Source of the DNA: Inquilinus sp. KBS0705
GTDB lineage: Bacteria; Bacteroidota; Bacteroidia; Sphingobacteriales; Sphingobacteriaceae
DNA length: 64,000 bases
Direction: 5' to 3'
Assembly (NCBI GenBank): GCA_005938025.2
Contig: VCCI02000001.1
Location: 2,170,001-2,234,000 of the forward strand
The notes beneath the pieces are model-generated. The model saw only the letters and a program-made list of their open reading frames with translations. It searched no databases and was not told the origin of the DNA. A program made the position numbers and the translations under genes. This document shows positions 17,369-25,949 of this stretch, piece after piece (the stretch's first letter is position 1; each line of letters begins with the position of its first letter).

Positions 17369-18715
17369 TCAGAGATCAGCAAGCGTTTCTATCATGGAAT
17401 CTGATAGTGGTTGTTGTTTGATATAATTATCAAAAATTATATAGGGATTCAGATGGAAATTATGGATTGGCTTTTCTATTGCTGAATTTTCAAGAGATAC
17501 AGCACCAATTTTTGTCATTGCAGGAGCGCTTCTATTACGTCCGGGAAACATTAATATATTTCTGTAACTGGTTTTGTATTTTAACCAATCTGCATTAGAT
17601 GTAGCGCGATTAAGGACAAGTTCATAAAAGTACTGTTTCACTAAATCCCCAACGCCAGGATTGTTTTCCGCTTTCTGATTTATTGTGTTAAAATCAAATA
17701 GGTAATATTTTGCATCTATTATCAGTACTACCGACCTTGTATCGTTTTTAATCCACTTAATAACATCGGGCCGAAGTGTATTTTTTTCAGTTATTTTACC
17801 AAAGTCCGAATCAACCCATTCTGGCTTTGAAATAAATCCAGCAAATTCTCGATATTCATTCCTGAAATTAAACGAAACAGCATCTTCCCAGACGTGTTCA
17901 AATTTATTTTTTCCATAAAGAGTATAGTCCTGTACATTTGTACTTGTCCCGATTTTCAATAGTTCTTTAAGGCTTTTTAACAGCGTAATATCCCTGTCGT
18001 TGAACGTTATCCTTAACTCCTTATTAATTATTTCAATGAGGTATTCCTGATCGCCGAGTTCCTCGATATCAGTAGATTCTATTTCATCAAAAGTGATCTC
18101 AAGGTCAAGGATTTCGCAATAACGTGAAGCAACATAGGAAATCCCCCACTTGTGAATTCTGCTTATAACTGTGTTAGACAGTGTTTCATTTCCTTGGGAA
18201 AAGACATTAAAATAATATGGGTATTTTGAAATAACCGGCTGTGATCTTTCTACTGTATATTCCCATAAAACTTCATTTGAATCGTCCTCTGCTATGTATT
18301 TATTTTGGTAACTCCATATCCCATGGCTCAGGTAATCCTTCAGTAGAAAATCTGCAATGGCTATTTCGCTGGTCTCGGACGAAGAAGACTGATCATAAAA
18401 TTCCATTCTGTTCCCAAAATAGCTGGTATTGATGTCATATTGTTTAAGGATTTTAATAAGTGTTCGTCCCTCATTAATGAGGTTTTCTTCAAGAATCGTT
18501 TTGCGAAACATATATTTAGGAAGAACACAGATAACATTACGAGCATTTGCTGCTATCCCCACATAGTTGAATTTTACAAGATCGTTTTTAACGGTAAGGA
18601 ACCCTGCCTGTAAAAAAGGGTTAAACAACATCCCCAGTTTAGATTTAACATATTCTAAACTGTAATCCTCAACTTGTTCAAACAAGTAAGCTATGCCGTT
18701 TTCTTCAATTTGCAT
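17369..18715 (-). CDS. LlaJI/McrC-like restriction endonuclease subunit
   Basis: 448 residues. A PD-(D/E)xK nuclease site is visible: P316-D317 in 'LRPDVIKWI', then 'VVLIIDAKYY' with D334-A-K336. Length and N-terminal pattern fit the LlaJI restriction endonuclease family, the nuclease partner of a McrB-like GTPase. It starts 5 bp after the McrB-like gene, as in LlaJI R1-R2 and McrBC operons. The complex should cleave DNA after translocation driven by the McrB-like subunit. Methylated versus unmethylated target cannot be told from sequence. Confidence 0.8.
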   Translation of the reverse strand: MQIEENGIAYLFEQVEDYSLEYVKSKLGMLFNPFLQAGFLTVKNDLVKFNYVGIAANARNVICVLPKYMFRKTILEENLINEGRTLIKILKQYDINTSYFGNRMEFYDQSSSSETSEIAIADFLLKDYLSHGIWSYQNKYIAEDDSNEVLWEYTVERSQPVISKYPYYFNVFSQGNETLSNTVISRIHKWGISYVASRYCEILDLEITFDEIESTDIEELGDQEYLIEIINKELRITFNDRDITLLKSLKELLKIGTSTNVQDYTLYGKNKFEHVWEDAVSFNFRNEYREFAGFISKPEWVDSDFGKITEKNTLRPDVIKWIKNDTRSVVLIIDAKYYLFDFNTINQKAENNPGVGDLVKQYFYELVLNRATSNADWLKYKTSYRNILMFPGRNRSAPAMTKIGAVSLENSAIEKPIHNFHLNPYIIFDNYIKQQPLSDSMIETLADL

Positions 18716-18720
18716 AGATA

Positions 18721-20298
18721 CTATTTAATTTCAATGGCATCTAAAGCCTGTTGAAGTTCATGTGTCAAAATGCCGTTAGTATCATCGTAATGTTCTGTAA
18801 TTTCACTGAACGTATCATATTTGAAAAATTGGCGGTGATTATGCCGCATTACGTCCTCCCGAAGATAAAGCAGAAGTTTATTCCTTATAGAGTTGCTTTT
18901 AGTAAGTTCTTCATTGTCCATGAAAAATGGACCTATTAGGCGGTCTTCAGGAATCTTTTTCGCGATCAGGAAATCATTGACGACTTTTCTGAACTGATTC
19001 CATTTGTATTTTTTTAAACCAAAGCGAATCTCAGTGTCAGTATGTTCTGACTCATGTTCGTTTAGTGGTATATATTCAAAATTCCAACGCCTTTTGAATG
19101 CCGCATCCATATGAAATACCCCCTGATCAGCGCTGTTCATGGTAGCCCAAATATAAAGATTAGCTGGAAGAAAGATTCCGTTTTCAATTTGAGTGTACTT
19201 ATCTCCTAATCTGTTTTTCAGATACTTCATTCCTTCCTCTGATAGCATAACTTTATACACGCTCTGCCCGTTTTTACGGTCGAGTAACTGGAAAGTCTCT
19301 CCAAACACGGCTGCTGCATTAGCTCGGTTAATTTCTTCAATCAATAAAAGATAGGGTTCCGCCGATAGAAATGCTTCAGTTAGCGCTTTAAGAAACGGTC
19401 CTGGTGAAAATGCATAATCAATAACCGGTTCATTTATTATAGAAGTATTCTTCGCCAGTGATTCTTTTGAATCATGGTACTCATGTCCTGTTACATCTTT
19501 CTTATAGTAGGTAGACGGTTTGTAATTACCGACAAATTTGGCATAGGAGTAATCAGGATAAAATGTAACGCGAGACTTTCTGTTCCCGAAAACAATCGAT
19601 TTGTCTTCCAAAAAGTGGCTTTTTCCAGTGCCGGGTGCGCCGTAAACAATAATGTTATGAGGCGAGGTAATTTTAAGGTCAGTGATTTTAGCCAATTCCA
19701 CTGAATCTTTAAAATATAATGTCCAGGCAAAAGCAAATTCACCAGTAGGGTTTTTATAAATCCCGATTTGGTAACCTACCTGGTATGGAATCAAAAGTTC
19801 TCTTAAAAAAAGTATTCCGGCTGGTTTGAAAAATTTGAAATAAGGTTTTGTATTAGTTGTGTCTTTTATAAAAGTAACCTCAGACTCAAATTTGATTACT
19901 TGTGGCTGTGCCGATATACTATCTAAATAAACCGCCGGGTCAAAATTGGGATTTTTATAAAGAGCCGCATTTGTTTTTAAATGATTGTATGTGTGACCTG
20001 CAATTGATAGTAAATTTGACTTTGAAATAAAATGGTTGACCTGAGCACCGTCACCTTCCCTTAACGCAGTTCCCCCAAATGCTATATTGTATTTGGAATT
20101 GTAATTATTTATAAAGAAGTCTTTGTTTGCTCCAAGATAAATAATTGTGTTACCGCCATTAGCGCTTTTGGCCAGTTTTCTGTCGTCAGTGGTATTTCCT
20201 TTAACAAATTCATTTTTTGCCCAATCTATTCCGTCAAATATGTTTTCGACAAATTCATAATTATTTGTTACAAGAAACTCTTTAAGGTCAGATTGCAT
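18721..20298 (-). CDS. McrB/LlaJI R1-like AAA+ GTPase restriction subunit
   Basis: 525 residues. The AAA+ domain has Walker A G220-APGTGKS227, Walker B 'LLLIEEINRAN' (317-327), the McrB signature 'ATMNSADQG' (386-393) and arginine-rich 'DAAFKRRW' (398-405). Residues 1-~200 form a separate N-terminal domain, probably for target DNA recognition. McrB-type subunits hydrolyse GTP and form a hexamer that binds the PD-(D/E)xK subunit, encoded here 5 bp downstream. Upstream lies a C5 methyltransferase, suggesting a LlaJI-like restriction-modification set. Confidence 0.88.
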   Translation of the reverse strand: MQSDLKEFLVTNNYEFVENIFDGIDWAKNEFVKGNTTDDRKLAKSANGGNTIIYLGANKDFFINNYNSKYNIAFGGTALREGDGAQVNHFISKSNLLSIAGHTYNHLKTNAALYKNPNFDPAVYLDSISAQPQVIKFESEVTFIKDTTNTKPYFKFFKPAGILFLRELLIPYQVGYQIGIYKNPTGEFAFAWTLYFKDSVELAKITDLKITSPHNIIVYGAPGTGKSHFLEDKSIVFGNRKSRVTFYPDYSYAKFVGNYKPSTYYKKDVTGHEYHDSKESLAKNTSIINEPVIDYAFSPGPFLKALTEAFLSAEPYLLLIEEINRANAAAVFGETFQLLDRKNGQSVYKVMLSEEGMKYLKNRLGDKYTQIENGIFLPANLYIWATMNSADQGVFHMDAAFKRRWNFEYIPLNEHESEHTDTEIRFGLKKYKWNQFRKVVNDFLIAKKIPEDRLIGPFFMDNEELTKSNSIRNKLLLYLREDVMRHNHRQFFKYDTFSEITEHYDDTNGILTHELQQALDAIEIK

Positions 20299-20404
20299 TT
20301 TGTGATGTAGTTTATGTTATAAATAACAATAATACGTACAAACTGGAATTTAACGGTTATTTAATTAAGTTTTGTTTTTGCAAGCATATAAGTAACTGAA
20401 ATAG

Positions 20405-21643
20405 TTACCGAGTGTATTTAGTAATATCAATTTGTTTAAGCAAAGCAATAAGCACGTCAACAACGATGCTATTTCCTGCTTGGCGGTACATTTGAGTATC
20501 GCTTACTTCTATTTTAAAATCATCAGGAAACCCCATAAGTCTCAAGCATTCCCTCGGAGTTAGTTTTCTTATTCGACCCTGATTATGTGTTACATAATTA
20601 TCGACGCCAGCGCGGTGCATTTTATGCATCGACTGTAGAAGAGGTCTTGCGATTGCCAAATCTGTTTTTGTACTTGTTCTGAAATTCTTTGTTCCTCCTG
20701 CAAGGACATAGTCACGGACTTTATCTGATAGGTAGTACTTTTCCTCTACTTCATTAACATTGAAAATAAACTCATCTGAATTTAGTGATTCGGATACTGA
20801 TTCAAAAACAAAGTCACCATGCCAGTTAAACTGTTGATTTGCTTTTTGACAAAGCGCAATGTTACCATTAATTTGGGTATATCTTTTACTTCTGTTTTTC
20901 GAACTTGTTACGAATTTTACACCTTTTTCCTTTAAATAATATTTAGAATCAATGCAATCTTCCAAAAAATCCTGCATGGTATGCTCAAGCTGTATTTTCT
21001 CCGGAAAACTAAAACTTGCCTTTTTATTCCTAAAGGCCACAACAAAAATTCTTTCACGATGCTGAGGTATTCCAAAATCTTTGCTATTTAAAATCTGAGA
21101 ATGAATTTTGTATCCAAGATCCTGGAAAACATCCTGCACTACTTGCCAAGTTCTACCACCATCATGGTTTACCAAACCTTTAACATTTTCAAATATAAAA
21201 ACATTAGGCATCGTTTGAGATACAATTCTCGCAAAGTCATAGAAAAGGGTGCCACGAATATCCTCTAAACCAAGCCTCTTACCAACCATTGAAAAGGCTT
21301 GACACGGACTTCCTCCAACAAGCAAATCAATTTTGCCTTTATATTTTTCTGCATTAAATTTAGTGACATCATCGTGCCAATCCTGTTCGTCCAGCATGTA
21401 ATTTGCCAGGTAACTCTTTTTTACATGTGGATCAATATCGCCGGCAAATATTACTTCATGCTTGAGGTTTAACCTTTTAAAAGCAGTTTCGATAGCACCA
21501 ATACCACTAAATAACGTACCTATACGGATGGTTGAATTTGGTTTGGAGAATATTGTTGAAAGCAATTTTTGCGTTTCAGAAAGCGAAGTTTCAGCTTCTT
21601 GTATGTTAATTTCGTCAAGCAGCGTTACATCTTCAAAAGCCAT
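20405..21643 (-). CDS. dcm: DNA (cytosine-5) methyltransferase
   Basis: 412 residues with all hallmark motifs: I 'GTLFSGIGAIETAF' (~42-55), IV 'GGSPCQAFS' with catalytic Cys114, VI 'FENVKGL' (E152), VIII 'QHRERIFVVAF' (~194), a ~110-residue variable target-recognition region, then 'RKLTPRECLRLMGFPDDF' and X 'MYRQAGNSIVVDVL'. It transfers methyl to C5 of cytosine. The Vsr gene is 115 bp upstream on the same strand and the McrB-like gene 106 bp downstream, so it likely protects the host from the linked nuclease. The recognition site is unknown; 'dcm' is used in the generic sense. Confidence 0.92.
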   Translation of the reverse strand: MAFEDVTLLDEINIQEAETSLSETQKLLSTIFSKPNSTIRIGTLFSGIGAIETAFKRLNLKHEVIFAGDIDPHVKKSYLANYMLDEQDWHDDVTKFNAEKYKGKIDLLVGGSPCQAFSMVGKRLGLEDIRGTLFYDFARIVSQTMPNVFIFENVKGLVNHDGGRTWQVVQDVFQDLGYKIHSQILNSKDFGIPQHRERIFVVAFRNKKASFSFPEKIQLEHTMQDFLEDCIDSKYYLKEKGVKFVTSSKNRSKRYTQINGNIALCQKANQQFNWHGDFVFESVSESLNSDEFIFNVNEVEEKYYLSDKVRDYVLAGGTKNFRTSTKTDLAIARPLLQSMHKMHRAGVDNYVTHNQGRIRKLTPRECLRLMGFPDDFKIEVSDTQMYRQAGNSIVVDVLIALLKQIDITKYTR

Positions 21644-21757
21644 ATAAATAAGTTGGTTTTAACAAAAATAGAAATTGATAGTAATAAAACCAGACTTTTT
21701 AGCAAATTATTTTTCAACATACTAAATTATCTGGCAATTTATGTTAGTAATCTATTT

Positions 21758-22186
21758 TTAAATACTATTAATTTTAGTGAGTTGTAAAAAAAGGTTTTCA
21801 AGGGTTGAGAAGAGATTGTTTCCTCTTAGCTCACATTCCCATATCTCCAAAACTTTCCAACCCGCCTGAGTAAGCAAATAAGATGATTTCAAATCGTTTT
21901 GGGAATTCGTTTGAATTTTATTTAACCACCATTCAGACCTTGTTTTAGGGATCACATAATATTTGCATCCCTGATGACCATGCCAAAAGCATCCCTGTAT
22001 GAAAATTACTGTTTTATATTTCGGTAAAACAATATCTGGTTTTCCGGGAAGATTTTTTACATGTATGCGGTAACGAAATCCTTTCGAAAAAAGAAATTTC
22101 CTTACCAGCATTTCAGGTTTGGTATTCTTGCTTCGAATACGAGACATATTATAACTTCGTACTTCCTTTGAATGAACATCGGCCAT
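21758..22186 (-). CDS. vsr: Very short patch repair endonuclease Vsr
   Basis: 142 residues, the usual Vsr length. Key segments: 'SKNTKPEMLVRKFLFSKGFRYR', 'PGKPDIVLPKYKTVIFIQGCFWHGH' with D51 as catalytic Asp, H69 and H71, C66, C74 and C118 as likely zinc ligands, and 'TRSEWWLNKIQ'. It nicks 5' of the T in T:G mismatches that arise by deamination of 5-methylcytosine, which fits the adjacent C5 methyltransferase on the same strand. Confidence 0.95.
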   Translation of the reverse strand: MADVHSKEVRSYNMSRIRSKNTKPEMLVRKFLFSKGFRYRIHVKNLPGKPDIVLPKYKTVIFIQGCFWHGHQGCKYYVIPKTRSEWWLNKIQTNSQNDLKSSYLLTQAGWKVLEIWECELRGNNLFSTLENLFLQLTKINSI

Positions 22187-22215
22187 ACCTCAACAACAAT
22201 TATAAAACAGAAAGT

Positions 22216-22515
22216 TTATGATGTGGGGTCATAGTCTTTTGATGGCAATGGAATAAATTTATCGAGTCCTGTCTCAATTAAATATACTTCCTGTGATAAG
22301 TTATAAATATCCTCTCCAACTTGTTCACACAAATCAAAACATTTGTAATTTAACTCATTCCTTATGGCGGCTTCCTCTACAGAATAAGTTGGGTTGTCTG
22401 TATGAATATTGATGTATTGAGTAAAATCCTCATCAGGATGATAATTTACACCTTCCTGAACCAGTTGTTTTACAAAAGTTTTAACATCTTCTATTGTCTC
22501 AATATTTGTAATCAT
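22216..22515 (-). CDS. Small hypothetical ICE protein
   Basis: 99 residues, acidic, no signal peptide or transmembrane helix. It opens 'MITNIETIEDVKTFVKQLVQEG' and is mostly helical. Unrecognised. It starts 2 bp after the stop of the gene at 22518-22769 and lies 29 bp upstream of vsr on the same strand. It is the last of three small genes that sit between the defence genes and the ICE backbone. Confidence 0.65.
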   Translation of the reverse strand: MITNIETIEDVKTFVKQLVQEGVNYHPDEDFTQYINIHTDNPTYSVEEAAIRNELNYKCFDLCEQVGEDIYNLSQEVYLIETGLDKFIPLPSKDYDPTS

Positions 22516-22517
22516 AT

Positions 22518-22769
22518 TTAGTTTCTAATTTTAACAACCCTGTTATCTTCCGCCTGACGCAGTATTATTTCCATTCCCTCGTCTTTGGACATCACATTTC
22601 CAAATTCTTTCATGGATTGATCATCGCCATAAACACCGTTGGGGTCATTCCACATCAGCCACTCTATCATGTCTTCACGACTAAGTCCATTAAGTAACAA
22701 AACAAGTTCTGTTTTACCAATTTCCACAACTTTGTCGTAGGAATAATTATTTGTTTTCCAAAAACTCAT
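22518..22769 (-). CDS. Small hypothetical ICE protein
   Basis: 83 residues, cytoplasmic, no known motif. Contains 'LLLNGLSREDMIEWLMWNDPNGVYGDDQS' and ends 'QAEDNRVVKIRN'. It is followed after 2 bp by the 99-residue gene and preceded after 12 bp by the gene at 22782-23057, so the three are most likely one operon. Confidence 0.65.
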   Translation of the reverse strand: MSFWKTNNYSYDKVVEIGKTELVLLLNGLSREDMIEWLMWNDPNGVYGDDQSMKEFGNVMSKDEGMEIILRQAEDNRVVKIRN

Positions 22770-22781
22770 TTTGTTATTAGT

Positions 22782-23057
22782 TTATATTCCTTTAGCATTC
22801 CAAGATTGAACATGACTTGTCAAATCTTCACTAACTACCACTAACTGATTTTTTCGTACAAAAATTCTTTCCGCATGATCTGGATTACGGATGTTACGTT
22901 GAAGTTCCTTTAAGCTTACTACAGTCACTTCATCATCGTCTGCAATTTCTAAAGGATCTTCGGAAACAATATAGACCTCAGATAATTCAAGATCTGGTAC
23001 ATCAGAAATAATTTTTACTATCTGTCCAGGTTTGGTAGGCATTAACGTTAAGTCCAT
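22782..23057 (-). CDS. Small hypothetical ICE protein
   Basis: 91 residues from the ATG at 23057. The frame extends to 23138, but that part is low-complexity 'YQCNNKTSKNNTFN' and lacks support. The protein reads 'MPTKPGQIVKIISDVPDLELSEVYIVSEDP', a small beta-rich fold with an acidic 'ADDDE' turn. No family recognised. First gene of the three-gene set; the hairpin region 23197-23310 lies ~140 bp upstream. Confidence 0.6.
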   Translation of the reverse strand: MDLTLMPTKPGQIVKIISDVPDLELSEVYIVSEDPLEIADDDEVTVVSLKELQRNIRNPDHAERIFVRKNQLVVVSEDLTSHVQSWNAKGI

Positions 23058-23196
23058 AAGCAAATCTATCAAATTGAATGTATTATTTTTAGATGTTTTG
23101 TTATTACATTGATATAAATATACTAAATAAATTAGCATTTATCAAATATTTTTGCATTAATTTTTAAATATATTTAATCATTTCGTAATTAAAATA

Positions 23197-23310
23197 CGCC
23201 CCCTGTTTTCACCAAAGATCATCAAACCATAAGAAAACAGGGGGCGTTCCTCGGGCGGGCGATAGCCCGCCGCCGGGGAGTTTTAGAAATAAGGGGAATT
23301 GCTCCCCCTT
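23197..23310. repeat. Three consecutive GC-rich inverted repeats
   Basis: 23197-23246: CGCCCCCTGTTTTC/GAAAACAGGGGGCG, a perfect 14-bp inverted repeat with a 22-nt spacer. 23254-23271: GGCGGGC/GCCCGCC with loop GATA. About 23291-23310: AAGGGG/CCCCTT with an 8-nt loop. They stand out in an AT-rich setting, just past the stop of the DUF932 gene and before the small cargo genes. A terminator cluster is possible, although the first repeat lacks a clear T tract; a recombination or replication site is an alternative. Confidence 0.6.
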
Positions 23311-23318
23311 ATCAGCAT

Positions 23319-24386
23319 TTAGTTATAAATCAATGCTTCGCTTCCCCACATTGCAAAATCACGGCAAAGATTAAAGGCGATTTGCGCCCTTTGCTTGGCT
23401 GTACCGTCCATGATAGATTTAAACTTAGCTTCATCACTTTTGAAACTTCGCACATTTTGAAAATAACCTGTTACGCTGTTATATGCGCCAAATACCGTTC
23501 CTGCGGTGGTGTCCATTTGCTGGGTCTGACTGCCTAAAGCATACTCGTAAACATTATCTACAATATTGGTATAATGTGTAGATAGCAGGTCGAATTTACC
23601 CTCGGCTAAATTTTCCAAAACCTCTTTGTTTGGTGCCATTGCAATCTGTATCAACTTTTTAACCTGGGCATCAGTAATACGTACTTTAGCCCACTGGTTA
23701 AATAAACCCTCCATTTCACCGCCTAACGATTTGCAGATACCCATTAAAGTATGCGCCTGTTTAAGCCTTTCGGTTGCGGATGCGGTGTGACGGATTTTAA
23801 TCGCCCCTGAATGATTATTCATAGCTGCATTAAGGGTATTGTTGCAAACTATCCTGATAGGCGTAAATGCTGCGGTAATGCTTCCTAAACCATCGTGCGT
23901 AGTGGTTAAAAACAAATATTGCTCTATCCAGTCCTTTACACCTACCCGTATATAATCGGGTAGTTTAGCGGTTATAAAAACCCGCTCACCTTTACCCAAT
24001 GCCCCCGCCGTTTCGTATAAAATACCATCGCCACCGCCTACGATAGCATCAAAGAACAAAAACGCATCACGGTTTTGCACGACTTCATAATCGTTGCCAA
24101 CTATCCCTAAAACTTGCTCTGTATCTGCCCGAACGGTTGCAAAGAAATTAGGCACTTCAATTTCAGGAATAATAATATCGTCGCTTCCCTCGCCTAAATG
24201 GTTTGCGGTATCATAAGTAAATAAGGGGCGTTTTTCAACGATATAATCCAAACCTGCGTGCTGTATAGCTTCGCTACTGGTTGGATAGCGGTCTATAATC
24301 TGCCCTAATCCGTGCCAGGCTTTTTCTTTCACACTCATAAAGCTGTCTTTGCCTGTTTTTTTATTGAAATTTATTTGATGTGCCAT
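23319..24386 (-). CDS. DUF932 domain protein (phage/plasmid-like, TIGR03299 type)
   Basis: 355 residues. The family pattern is clear: N-terminal 'SVKEKAWHGLGQIIDRYPTSSEAIQHAGLDY', 'NFFATVRADTEQVLGIVGNDYEVVQNRDAFLFFD', 'LTTTHDGLGSITAAFTPIRIVCNNTLNAAM' and C-terminal 'GAYNSVTGYFQNVRSF'. Genes of this kind are standard backbone cargo of Bacteroidota ICEs and phages; the function is unknown. It is preceded 4 bp upstream by the 55-residue gene and followed by the hairpin cluster. Confidence 0.9.
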   Translation of the reverse strand: MAHQINFNKKTGKDSFMSVKEKAWHGLGQIIDRYPTSSEAIQHAGLDYIVEKRPLFTYDTANHLGEGSDDIIIPEIEVPNFFATVRADTEQVLGIVGNDYEVVQNRDAFLFFDAIVGGGDGILYETAGALGKGERVFITAKLPDYIRVGVKDWIEQYLFLTTTHDGLGSITAAFTPIRIVCNNTLNAAMNNHSGAIKIRHTASATERLKQAHTLMGICKSLGGEMEGLFNQWAKVRITDAQVKKLIQIAMAPNKEVLENLAEGKFDLLSTHYTNIVDNVYEYALGSQTQQMDTTAGTVFGAYNSVTGYFQNVRSFKSDEAKFKSIMDGTAKQRAQIAFNLCRDFAMWGSEALIYN

Positions 24387-24390
24387 GACG

Positions 24391-24558
24391 TTATTTTTTA
24401 GTGTTTAGTTCAATGATTTTTGTCTGTAATACTTCCACATTCGGCGTACTGCTTACCGATAATTCGGTTTTTGATTGTAGTTCCTGTATAGCATCGTGTA
24501 TATTGCTATGAGTGGTTTTGATGGTAACTTTTACCAGTAAAAAAATCCTGTCCTCCAT
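24391..24558 (-). CDS. Small ICE protein, 55 residues
   Basis: Reads 'MEDRIFLLVKVTIKTTHSN' and continues to 'KIIELNTKK'. It starts 4 bp after the 51-residue gene and stops 4 bp before DUF932, so it is part of the same operon. No motif recognised. The tight packing and the lack of a competing frame support it as a real gene. Confidence 0.6.
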   Translation of the reverse strand: MEDRIFLLVKVTIKTTHSNIHDAIQELQSKTELSVSSTPNVEVLQTKIIELNTKK

Positions 24559-24562
24559 TGTC

Positions 24563-24718
24563 TTAAAATTGGTAGGTGTTCATAAAATCGCTTATTTCTA
24601 ATTGAAACCGTGCGGGGTTCTCTTTCGCTAATGTTTCGGCGTAACCTTCCCAAAATATTTGGTTGGTCAGTTCTATAAATTGCTCGTACATAGGAATTGC
24701 TGTTTTTTGTGAAACCAT
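24563..24718 (-). CDS. Small ICE protein, 51 residues
   Basis: Reads 'MVSQKTAIPMYEQFIELTNQ', then 'EGYAETLAKENPARFQLEI', ending 'DFMNTYQF'. It is a helical, soluble peptide and the first gene of a 51-55-DUF932 operon with 4-bp gaps. Its ATG is only 6 bp from the preceding terminator hairpin. Unrecognised function. Confidence 0.58.
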   Translation of the reverse strand: MVSQKTAIPMYEQFIELTNQIFWEGYAETLAKENPARFQLEISDFMNTYQF

Positions 24719-24723
24719 AAAAA

Positions 24724-24760
24724 ATGCTCACCATCCCGTTGGCTTTCGGGATGGGAGCAT
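24724..24760 (-). terminator. Terminator after the 216-residue ICE gene
   Basis: ATGCTC/GAGCAT and CATCCCG/CGGGATG make an interrupted stem. On the minus strand T5 follows. It lies directly past the stop of the 24768-25418 gene and directly before the start of the 51-residue gene. Confidence 0.7.
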
Positions 24761-24767
24761 AATTTGT

Positions 24768-25418
24768 TTAAGCATTTGGAAAAATGATGTTTGCTTCAAT
24801 TTCGGCCAGTTTTTCGTGGCAGGCATCGAAAATGAATTGGGAAACCAAGCGGATAAGGTTCGGCGTGTTGGTAACAAACTCCCGGCCTTTATCGTCTTTG
24901 ATAATCAGTTTGCAACCCTGATAAGGGTTATTTTCCAGTTCGTCGTTTTCCTCAATCAGTTTCACCTCAAAATCTTCCAGTAGCTTGATGCGGGATAAAA
25001 GGGTAATGCGCTGAATGCTTAGACGGTGCAACCCTTCCACCGATTTTAAAGTTTGCTCTAAGTTCAAAGCGAATTTTTTAGGCTCTGCCTTTACTTCTTC
25101 AACTTTGGCAGGTTCTGCTTTAGCTTCTTCCGCTTTTGCCGGCTCGGCTTTGTGTGCTTCGTCTAATCCCTGTCCTATGGTATAAGGCGCAATGTTAGCG
25201 GGTTGGTTATCCACTGTAGCGGGGCTACTGGTCTTAACCTCGGCAGTTTTGTTTGCCTCAACCTCCGAAGTTTTGGCAGGTGTTTGATTTTTAGCGTTTT
25301 CATCTTCTTTGGCTTCCTTTCCTGTTAAGCTTGGGCGGTTTTCAACTCTGTTTGCGGTTTGGTTGTTTTTTGCTGCTGTACCTTGTACACCGTTTGCATT
25401 TTTTTCTGCTGTTTTCAT
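24768..25418 (-). CDS. Low-complexity/structured hypothetical ICE protein
   Basis: 216 residues. The N-terminal ~110 are disordered and rich in Ala, Lys, Glu and Asn, with repeats of the type 'KAEPAKAEEA'. The C-terminal ~100 are ordered ('FALNLEQTLKSVEGLHRLSIQRITLLSRIKLLEDFEVKL', 'GREFVTNTPNLIRLVSQFIFDACHEKLAEIEANI'), probably helical. It lies in the backbone next to DUF932 and has its own terminator. Function is unknown. Confidence 0.75.
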   Translation of the reverse strand: MKTAEKNANGVQGTAAKNNQTANRVENRPSLTGKEAKEDENAKNQTPAKTSEVEANKTAEVKTSSPATVDNQPANIAPYTIGQGLDEAHKAEPAKAEEAKAEPAKVEEVKAEPKKFALNLEQTLKSVEGLHRLSIQRITLLSRIKLLEDFEVKLIEENDELENNPYQGCKLIIKDDKGREFVTNTPNLIRLVSQFIFDACHEKLAEIEANIIFPNA

Positions 25419-25949
25419 TTTTTAAATGATTTAAAAGGGTTAAAAATTTGTTTTTTCGTTTCCCTCTTTCCCGAAGACTTTCCCTGAAAAGCTATTTTTC
25501 AAAAGAAAAAACGGAAAAAAAGAAAGCTCAAAAAGCCGGTCGTAGAACTTTCGCGGGAGAACTATAAGTCCCGAAGGGTGGCCGCAGCGCAGCGGAGGAC
25601 ATTATGCGTTCGTACGCGGAAGTTGACCGAGCTTGAGTTTCTTTTAGGCCGTTTCTTGAAAAATAGCACCTTAAAAGCATCTGATATTTTAGCAGTATAT
25701 TAAGTGCAGAGTGAAGGCAAGCGAAGCTTTACCCAGCATCGCGGGTAAACGAGTGAAGTCCTGAAAGATGCTCTTAATTGGATATGGTGGCAATTGCGGC
25801 TATAAGCGAATGCTTTTGCAGCGCAGCAAAAATGCAGTAGCGAACTTCATAGCAGTGGAGCTTTAAGTAACCACTGTCAAGGATTGAAATGGCATCCTTT
25901 TCGAGGAAAAGATAAAGTGGAAAGCCTGGCCGCAGGGACAGCAACAAGA
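25419..25949. other. Highly structured non-coding region (possible structured RNA)
   Basis: No convincing gene in 531 bp, but dense inverted repeats. A long-range pair GCTATTTTTCAA (25491) and TTGAAAAATAGC (25656-25667) encloses further complementary pieces (GCTCAA..GCCGGTC with GACCGAGCTTGAG; AACTTTCGCG with CGCGGAAGTT), so 25491-25667 can fold into one large branched stem. Beyond it are TTTACCC/GGGTAAA near 25730, TTTTGC/GCAAAA near 25813 and CAGTGG/CCACTG near 25855. The base composition is higher in GC than neighbouring genes. It could be a regulatory or structural RNA, or an origin. Not matched to a named family. Confidence 0.5.

Noticed and set aside
17201..17404. Plus-strand frame of 67 residues between DUF262 and LlaJI-like genes
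   Set aside because: It overlaps the ends of both real genes and has no recognisable features.
23058..23138. N-terminal extension of the 22782-23057 gene
   Set aside because: Low-complexity sequence and a plausible ATG downstream.
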